A stretch of DNA of 64,000 nucleotides, taken from the NCBI RefSeq assembly GCF_900094795.1, contig NZ_FMBC01000002.1:88737-152736 (forward strand), in the 5' to 3' direction. Numbering within the stretch: the first letter of the stretch is position 1; the number at the start of each line of letters is the position of its first letter. This DNA is from Kosakonia oryziphila (GTDB lineage: Bacteria; Pseudomonadota; Gammaproteobacteria; Enterobacterales; Enterobacteriaceae). The notes under the pieces were generated by a model, which saw only the letters and a program-made list of their open reading frames with translations, had not been told where the DNA came from and did not search any database. Position numbers and translations under genes: made by a program. Shown here piece after piece: positions 59,191-64,000 of the stretch.

Positions 59191-59626
59191 GATTCTGGAC
59201 CCGCGTGTCGGCAAGCAATTTCCGCTACCGACTTATGCCACCTCCGGTTCCGCCGGACTTGACCTGCGCGCCTGTCTCGACGACGCCGTAGAGCTGGCGC
59301 CAGGCGCAACAACGTTGCTGCCAACCGGCCTGGCAATCCATATTGCCGATCCGTCGCTCGCTGCGGTTATTCTGCCGCGTTCAGGGCTGGGCCATAAACA
59401 TGGCGTGGTGCTGGGTAATCTGGTTGGTCTGATTGACTCGGATTATCAGGGGCAGCTAATGGTTTCCGTCTGGAACCGCGGCCAGGACAGCTTCACTATT
59501 GTTCCGGGCGAGCGCATCGCGCAAATGGTGTTTGTACCGGTTGTTCAGGCAGAATTTAATCTGGTGGAAGAGTTCGACGCGACTGAACGCGGCGAAGGCG
59601 GCTTTGGCCATTCCGGGCGTCAGTAA
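59171..59626 (+). CDS. dut: dUTP diphosphatase
   Basis: Trimeric dUTPase keeping uracil out of DNA. The start at 59171 gives 151 residues ([20 protein letters not shown]); an ATG directly before it is equally possible. The five family motifs are present, among them [28 protein letters not shown] and the P-loop-like tail [10 protein letters not shown]. It starts inside coaBC, so translation is coupled. Confidence 0.96.
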   Translation: MKKIDVKILDPRVGKQFPLPTYATSGSAGLDLRACLDDAVELAPGATTLLPTGLAIHIADPSLAAVILPRSGLGHKHGVVLGNLVGLIDSDYQGQLMVSVWNRGQDSFTIVPGERIAQMVFVPVVQAEFNLVEEFDATERGEGGFGHSGRQ

Positions 59627-59750
59627 ACCGCTCTATTTAACGCATCACACGGCGAAATAACGCGATAACATCACCGCAAACGCACCTTGTTTGTGGTCGC
59701 CGTGTGGTCGCTCGCCTGACAAGTGTTTATTTTCAGGGGTATTTTAGAAC

Positions 59751-60347
59751 ATGGCAGAAAAACAAACTGCGAAAAGGAATCGCCGCGAGGAAATACTTCA
59801 GTCTCTGGCGCTGATGCTGGAATCCAGCGATGGAAGCCAGCGTATTACTACTGCGAAACTGGCTGCTTCCGTTGGCGTATCCGAAGCCGCGCTGTACCGT
59901 CATTTCCCCAGTAAAACGCGCATGTTCGATAGCCTGATAGAGTTTATCGAGGATAGCCTGATCACCCGCATCAACCTGATTTTAAAGGATGAGAAAGACA
60001 CTACCATGCGCCTGCGCCTGATTGTGCAGCTAATCCTCGGCTTCGGTGAGCGTAATCCTGGCTTAACGCGCATTATAACCGGCCACGCGTTGATGTTTGA
60101 GCAGGATCGCCTGCAAGGGCGCATTAACCAGCTATTTGAACGTATTGAAGCGCAGTTGCGCCAGGTTCTGCGCGAACGCAAAATGCGTGAAGGCGAGGCC
60201 TATGCCACTGACGAAACACTGCTGGCAAGCCAGCTACTGGCGTTTTGTGAAGGGATGTTGTCGCGCTATGTGCGCAGTGAATTTAAATACAGCCCAACCG
60301 ACGATTTTGACGCCCGCTGGCCACTGCTCGCCGCGCAACTGCAATAA
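59751..60347 (+). CDS. slmA: Nucleoid occlusion factor SlmA
   Basis: TetR-family DNA-binding protein that blocks FtsZ ring assembly over the nucleoid. The 198 residues equal E. coli SlmA. N-terminal helix-turn-helix [20 protein letters not shown]; the C-terminal dimer/FtsZ-binding domain includes [20 protein letters not shown]. Separate from dut by 124 bp. Confidence 0.96.
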   Translation: MAEKQTAKRNRREEILQSLALMLESSDGSQRITTAKLAASVGVSEAALYRHFPSKTRMFDSLIEFIEDSLITRINLILKDEKDTTMRLRLIVQLILGFGERNPGLTRIITGHALMFEQDRLQGRINQLFERIEAQLRQVLRERKMREGEAYATDETLLASQLLAFCEGMLSRYVRSEFKYSPTDDFDARWPLLAAQLQ

Positions 60348-60356
60348 TCTCTCTTT

Positions 60357-60376
60357 ATGCAGCCTTGTGGCTGCAT
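60357..60376 (+). terminator. Hairpin after slmA
   Basis: ATGCAGCC (60357-60364) pairs with GGCTGCAT (60369-60376) with a 4-base loop, followed by TCTCACTTTCC. A modest intrinsic terminator ten bases after slmA. Confidence 0.6.
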
Positions 60377-60583
60377 TCTCACTTTCCGGCAATCTCTGAA
60401 AAAGCCCAACGCAATTCGTTGAGATACCTGATGTTGCGCCACACGCTATTTTCTACGATTACGGTACTGTCCGACACCAACAGCTTTGATGATAAACCGC
60501 TGAACTCGCCTGTTTATGGTCTCCAGCACTGCGGTTTATTCACTCCATGTGAACACGCCAGGCACAAAACAGTTATGACCCAC

Positions 60584-60609
60584 GCCCGGCAGAGCGCTTC
60601 CTGCCGGGC
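60584..60609. terminator. Hairpin after pyrE
   Basis: GCCCGGCAG (60584-60592) pairs with CTGCCGGGC (60601-60609), an 9-bp GC-rich stem eight bases beyond the pyrE stop. It may terminate pyrE or be a REP-type unit. The 269-bp slmA-pyrE spacer shows no gene. Confidence 0.55.
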
Positions 60610-60616
60610 ATTACGG

Positions 60617-61258
60617 TTAGACGCCGTACTGTTCGCGATAGGCGCGAACCGCAGCCAGGTGATCGGCCATCTCCGGCTTCTCTTCCAGATAGGCAATCAA
60701 ATCTTTCAGCGTGATAATTGAAATCACTTTGCAGCCGTAATCACGCTCCACTTCCTGAATCGCGGAGATATCAGCGCGACCGCGCTCCTGACGATCCAGC
60801 GAAATCAGCACGCCAGCCAGCGTCGCACCATTGGCCTGGATAACTTCCATAGATTCGCGGATAGCAGTACCCGCGGTGATGACATCATCTACCAGCATCA
60901 CACGGCCCTGCAACGCGCTGCCGACCAGATTACCGCCTTCACCGTGATCTTTCGCTTCTTTACGGTTAAAGCAGTACGGCACATCGCGCTCATGATGTTC
61001 CGCCAGCGCTACTGCGGTGGTCGTCGCAATCGGAATACCTTTATACGCCGGGCCAAATAGCAGGTCGAAATCAATCCCGGAATCCACCAACGCTTCGGCG
61101 TAAAAACGGCCTAACAGAGCCAGATCACGCCCGGTATTAAACAGCCCGGCGTTGAAGAAATAGGGACTTGTACGCCCGGATTTCAGCGTGAATTCGCCAA
61201 ACTTCAGTACCTGCTTATTAAGCGCAAATTCAATAAACTGACGCTGATACGCTTTCAT
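60617..61258 (-). CDS. pyrE: Orotate phosphoribosyltransferase
   Basis: Joins orotate and PRPP to give OMP in UMP synthesis. The start [20 protein letters not shown] gives 213 residues, the E. coli length. The PRPP-binding motif is [19 protein letters not shown]; the flexible catalytic loop [17 protein letters not shown] holds the key Lys. Downstream of rph, behind an attenuator hairpin with a T run. Confidence 0.96.
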   Translation of the reverse strand: MKAYQRQFIEFALNKQVLKFGEFTLKSGRTSPYFFNAGLFNTGRDLALLGRFYAEALVDSGIDFDLLFGPAYKGIPIATTTAVALAEHHERDVPYCFNRKEAKDHGEGGNLVGSALQGRVMLVDDVITAGTAIRESMEVIQANGATLAGVLISLDRQERGRADISAIQEVERDYGCKVISIITLKDLIAYLEEKPEMADHLAAVRAYREQYGV

Positions 61259-61374
61259 GGATTCGCTCCTCATCTCACTTTTCAATTTACAGATTACGCA
61301 AAATAGTTCGCGCAGCAGCGTGGAGGCAACAAGAGCCTGCGGCCAACAAAGAAGCTGTGTGAAGTATGACGCGC

Positions 61375-61401
61375 AAAAAAAAGGCGACTCTCAAAGTCGC
61401 C
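61375..61401 (-). terminator. rph-pyrE transcription attenuator
   Basis: On the minus strand, GGCGACT-type stem (61383-61389/61395-61401) is followed by eight T residues, right after the rph stop and about 115 bp before pyrE. In E. coli this hairpin ends transcription when UTP is high, unless ribosomes finishing rph follow RNA polymerase closely. The same UTP-sensing control is expected here. Confidence 0.8.
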
Positions 61402-61409
61402 CTTAATCA

Positions 61410-62126
61410 TTAATTCGCCAGCGACGCTTTCTGCGTCGCGATAATCGATTCGATTCCCCCTCTGGCCAGCGCCAGCAGGGTCAATAACTCTTCATGGGAG
61501 AACGGTTCGCCTTCCGCTGTGCCCTGAACTTCAATCATGCGGCCATCTTCGGTCATCACCACGTTCATGTCGGTCCCGGCAGCGGAGTCTTCCACATACT
61601 CAAGATCGCACACCGCCTCGCCGTTAACGATACCCACGGATACGGCGGCAACCATGCCTTTCATCGGATTGGTCTTCAGTTTCCCTGCCGCAACCAGTTT
61701 GTTAAGTGCATCCGCCAGCGCCACACAAGCACCGGTAATAGAAGCGGTACGGGTGCCACCATCGGCCTGGAGCACGTCGCAGTCGAGCGTAATAGTGAAT
61801 TCACCCAACGCGTTCAGATCGACCGCCGCTCGCAGCGCACGGGCAATCAGGCGCTGGATTTCCATAGTGCGACCGCCCTGTTTACCTTTTGCGGCTTCGC
61901 GCGCGTTGCGGGTATGGGTGGAACGCGGCAGCATGCCATATTCAGCGGTGATCCAGCCCTGTCCCTGACCTTTCAGGAAACGCGGTACGCCTTCTTCAAT
62001 AGAGGCGGTGCACAGCACTTTGGTATCACCAAATTCAACCAGCACAGAGCCTTCAGCGTGTTTTGTATAGTTACGGGTCAGGGTGACGGGACGCACCTGA
62101 GTGGCGCTACGACCTGCTGGACGCAT
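61410..62126 (-). CDS. rph: Ribonuclease PH
   Basis: Phosphate-dependent 3' exonuclease maturing tRNA ends. The start [20 protein letters not shown] gives 238 residues. The full frame is intact to [19 protein letters not shown], unlike E. coli K-12, where a frameshift near the end truncates the protein and weakens pyrE expression. [16 protein letters not shown] and [18 protein letters not shown] are conserved catalytic blocks. Confidence 0.97.
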   Translation of the reverse strand: MRPAGRSATQVRPVTLTRNYTKHAEGSVLVEFGDTKVLCTASIEEGVPRFLKGQGQGWITAEYGMLPRSTHTRNAREAAKGKQGGRTMEIQRLIARALRAAVDLNALGEFTITLDCDVLQADGGTRTASITGACVALADALNKLVAAGKLKTNPMKGMVAAVSVGIVNGEAVCDLEYVEDSAAGTDMNVVMTEDGRMIEVQGTAEGEPFSHEELLTLLALARGGIESIIATQKASLAN

Positions 62127-62248
62127 GATGATTTCTCCGGCTATTCGAATGTGGCTGCGCATTATACTGGCTTACCGTGGTTATTCCTATCCTGATAAGG
62201 CCACGAAAGCTATAATCCCCACATCTCTCTTTAAAAACGGGAACGTCT

Positions 62249-63112
62249 ATGATCCGCAGTATGACCGCCTACGCCCGGCGTGAAATCAAGGGTGAATGGG
62301 GCTCAGCCTCCTGGGAACTGCGCTCGGTAAACCAGCGTTATCTGGAAACTTACTTCCGCCTGCCGGAGCAATTCCGCAGCCTTGAACCAGTTGTCCGTGA
62401 ACGTCTTCGTACCCGCCTGACTCGCGGCAAAGTGGAATGCAATCTGCGTTTTGAACCCGATTCCAGCGCACAAGGGGAACTGATCCTCAACGAAAAACTG
62501 GCTAAACAGTTGGTATCTTCCGCCAACTGGGTCAAATTGCAGAGTGACGAAGGGGAAATTAATCCGGTCGATATCCTGCGCTGGCCTGGCGTGATGGCCG
62601 CACAAGAACAGGATTTGGATGCCATTGCGGCACAAATTCTCGCTGCGCTTGACGGTGCACTGGATGACTTTATCGTCGCCCGTGAAACCGAAGGCCAGGC
62701 GCTGAAAGCGCTCATTGAGCAGCGTCTGGAAGGCGTGAGTACCGAAGTTGCCAAAGTGCGCGCCCATATGCCCGAAATCCTGCAATGGCAGCGCGAGCGT
62801 CTGGTTGCTAAGCTCGAAGAGGCACAGGTACAACTGGAGAATAATCGCCTTGAGCAGGAACTGGTGCTAATGGCGCAGCGTATCGATGTGGCCGAAGAGC
62901 TGGATCGGCTCGAAGCGCATGTAAAAGAGACCTATAACATTCTGAAGAAAAAGGAAGCGGTGGGTCGTCGACTCGACTTTATGATGCAGGAGTTCAATCG
63001 TGAGTCGAACACGCTGGCATCCAAATCGATTAATGCTGAAGTCACCAATTCTGCTATTGAGCTGAAAGTGTTGATTGAGCAGATGCGCGAGCAGATTCAA
63101 AACATCGAGTAA
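62249..63112 (+). CDS. yicC: YicC family endoribonuclease
   Basis: YicC/YloC-family protein; members act as endoribonucleases affecting small-RNA decay. The 287 residues equal E. coli YicC. N-terminal block MIRSMTAYARREIKGEWG and SVNQRYLETYFRLPEQF; C-terminal DUF1732 block with GRRLDFMMQEFNRESNTLAS. Followed by an intrinsic terminator, then mobile DNA. Confidence 0.95.
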   Translation: MIRSMTAYARREIKGEWGSASWELRSVNQRYLETYFRLPEQFRSLEPVVRERLRTRLTRGKVECNLRFEPDSSAQGELILNEKLAKQLVSSANWVKLQSDEGEINPVDILRWPGVMAAQEQDLDAIAAQILAALDGALDDFIVARETEGQALKALIEQRLEGVSTEVAKVRAHMPEILQWQRERLVAKLEEAQVQLENNRLEQELVLMAQRIDVAEELDRLEAHVKETYNILKKKEAVGRRLDFMMQEFNRESNTLASKSINAEVTNSAIELKVLIEQMREQIQNIE

Positions 63113-63160
63113 ATTCCAAGTCGAACTCTTGAAGTCTCACAACATCTCAGACATATCAAT

Positions 63161-63186
63161 AAGCCCGTGTAATAACGGGCTTTTTT
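63161..63186 (+). terminator. yicC terminator
   Basis: AAGCCCGT (63161-63168) pairs with ACGGGCTT (63175-63182) and is followed by TTTT, about 50 bases after the yicC stop. A standard intrinsic terminator. Confidence 0.85.
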
Positions 63187-63230
63187 ATTCCATAGAATCT
63201 CACACACTCTCACTACAGCGCACGTTTACC

Positions 63231-63284
63231 GTGTACATAGTTGTGTATATAATCATATTATGTACACATACAGTTATGTACACA
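63231..63284. repeat. TATGTACAC repeats upstream of the integrase
   Basis: TTATGTACACA occurs twice in direct orientation (63258-63268 and 63274-63284, 16-bp spacing) and its inverse GTGTACATA at 63231-63239. They lie just ahead of the integrase start. They could be arm-type integrase/excisionase sites or an autoregulatory operator; the role is inferred. Confidence 0.55.
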
Positions 63285-63309
63285 GTAAGAACTTCATTGG
63301 GGACGAGTG

Positions 63310-63708
63310 ATGGCGAAACTAACGGATATCCAGATCAAAGCATGGGTGCGATCTGGGGAACGATTTGATGGCCGTTCGGATGGTAATGGCCTGTATTTAT
63401 GTTTTCCTAAAAACTACGCCATTCCATTCTGGCGCTTCCGCTACCGGTTTGTCGGGAAACAGAGAGCAATGGTTATTGGCACTTACTCTGAACTTTCACT
63501 CGCTAAAGCACGAGAAACGGCTAAAGAACTTTCAGCTCGTGTTGCGCTGGGTTACGACGTTGCAGGAGAAAAGCAGGAACGCAAAGCTGAGGCACTCAAA
63601 AAGATAGAAGAAGAAAAGAATGCCCTAAAGGTTGCCGAACTAGCCCAAGAGTACTTTGAGCGCCAGATCTTAGGGGGGAGTGTTAGAAATTCTGTGTCAT
63701 TCCAGTAA
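63310..63708 (+). pseudogene. Tyrosine-recombinase integrase, 5' fragment
   Basis: N-terminal DUF4102-type arm-binding domain of a P4-like integrase: MAKLTDIQIKAWVRSGERFD, GNGLYLCFPKN, FWRFRYRFVGKQRAMVIGTY, LSLAKARETAKEL. About 120 native codons run to FERQIL, where an IS256-family element begins (near 63673); the last dozen codons come from the IS. The catalytic domain is not in the window. Marks the start of an integrated element after yicC; the remainder may lie beyond the IS. Confidence 0.85.
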
Positions 63709-64000
63709 TATACAATCAAAAAGGAATGACACATGTCCCAGCCCTTCGATTTTGACAAAGCACTTAAGGCTCTCCAGTCCGGTCAGGCATTAACCGGAAA
63801 GGATGGTATCTTAACGCCATTAATCAAACAGTTAACTGAAGCCGCTCTTGCTGCTGAGCTTGATTCACATCTGGCTCAGGATGTGGAAGCCAACCGTAAA
63901 AATGGTTCCGGTAAGAAGACCATCAAAGCGCCGACCGGCAGCTTCGAACTGGCAACTCCGCGCGATCGTAACGGCACCTTTGAGCCGCAGCTGGTTAAGA
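63673..64000 (+). mobile_element. IS256-family element, left end
   Basis: Starts at about 63673 with GGGGGAGTGTTAGAAATTCT, followed by GTGTCATTCC and its inverse GGAATGACAC just before the transposase ATG. The transposase runs past the right edge. It interrupts the integrase gene. The right end and target duplication are outside the window, so the border is approximate. Confidence 0.75.
63733..64000 (+). CDS. IS256-family transposase, 5' part
   Basis: Mutator-type transposase beginning MSQPFDFDKALKALQSGQAL, then LTPLIKQLTEAALAAELDSH and the family block FELATPRDRNGTFEPQLVK. It has 89 codons visible, with no defect. The same block (ELNTPRDRENTF) occurs in the dead element at 31.9 kb, but the two proteins differ clearly elsewhere, so they are different IS types. 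Confidence 0.9.
   Translation, partial: MSQPFDFDKALKALQSGQALTGKDGILTPLIKQLTEAALAAELDSHLAQDVEANRKNGSGKKTIKAPTGSFELATPRDRNGTFEPQLVK

Noticed and set aside
61410..62126. Possible K-12-type frameshift in rph
   Set aside because: The frame is intact to the normal C-terminus, so rph is functional in form.

Overview
This window is a chromosomal segment of a member of the Enterobacteriaceae. Gene order and protein lengths follow the Escherichia coli 80-82 min region (xylAFGHR, bax, malS, avtA, selAB, mtlADR, lldPRD, cysE-gpsA-secB-grxC-yibN, gpmI-envC-yibQ, tdh-kbl, the waa cluster, coaD-mutM-rpmGB-radC-coaBC-dut-slmA-pyrE-rph-yicC). The LPS core cluster, however, is of the Klebsiella/Enterobacter kind (WabG, WabH, WaaE and a WabN-like deacetylase), and DUF943/DUF3289 genes are present. 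An Enterobacter/Kosakonia-like host fits best. The genus is an inference.

Left part (1-31.5 kb) is housekeeping and catabolism. It holds xylose uptake and its activator XylR, a periplasmic amylase, valine-pyruvate aminotransferase, an orphan 4Fe-4S protein, the selenocysteine factors SelA/SelB, the mannitol PTS operon behind at least four CRP-type sites, the L-lactate operon with two matching LldR-type operators, TrmL, cysteine/glycerolipid/SecB/glutaredoxin genes, and the cell-division activator EnvC with YibQ. Compared with E. coli K-12 (from memory), the yia/sgb-aldB block between ysaA and selB and the rhs block between yibF and mtlA are absent.

Accessory part (31.5-38.6 kb) sits between yibQ and tdh. 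It begins with a decayed coding remnant and a dead IS256-family (IS1414-like) transposase. It then carries an AT-richer minus-strand array of four DUF3289-DUF943 modules: three complete, and one whose DUF3289 is cut at the tdh-side junction. Two modules are preceded by a nearly identical 105-codon unknown ORF with a 1918-bp period, and hairpins separate the genes. This array is the most unusual content. It resembles an orphan polymorphic effector/immunity-type locus, but that function is inference.

LPS part (38.6-54.8 kb): tdh-kbl, then hldD-waaF-waaC, two glycosyltransferases and waaL; a WabN-like deacetylase in the opposite direction; then waaQ-wabG-wabH-glycosyltransferase-waaA-waaE-coaD. 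Together these build and cap the heptose/galacturonic-acid/glucosamine core and attach Kdo. The right part (55-63.1 kb) holds DNA repair, ribosomal, coenzyme A and pyrimidine genes, including an intact rph and a pyrE attenuator hairpin. The window ends in the edge of another mobile region: a tyrosine-recombinase integrase after yicC, cut by a second IS256-family element that runs off the end. No tRNA, rRNA or CRISPR array was seen.
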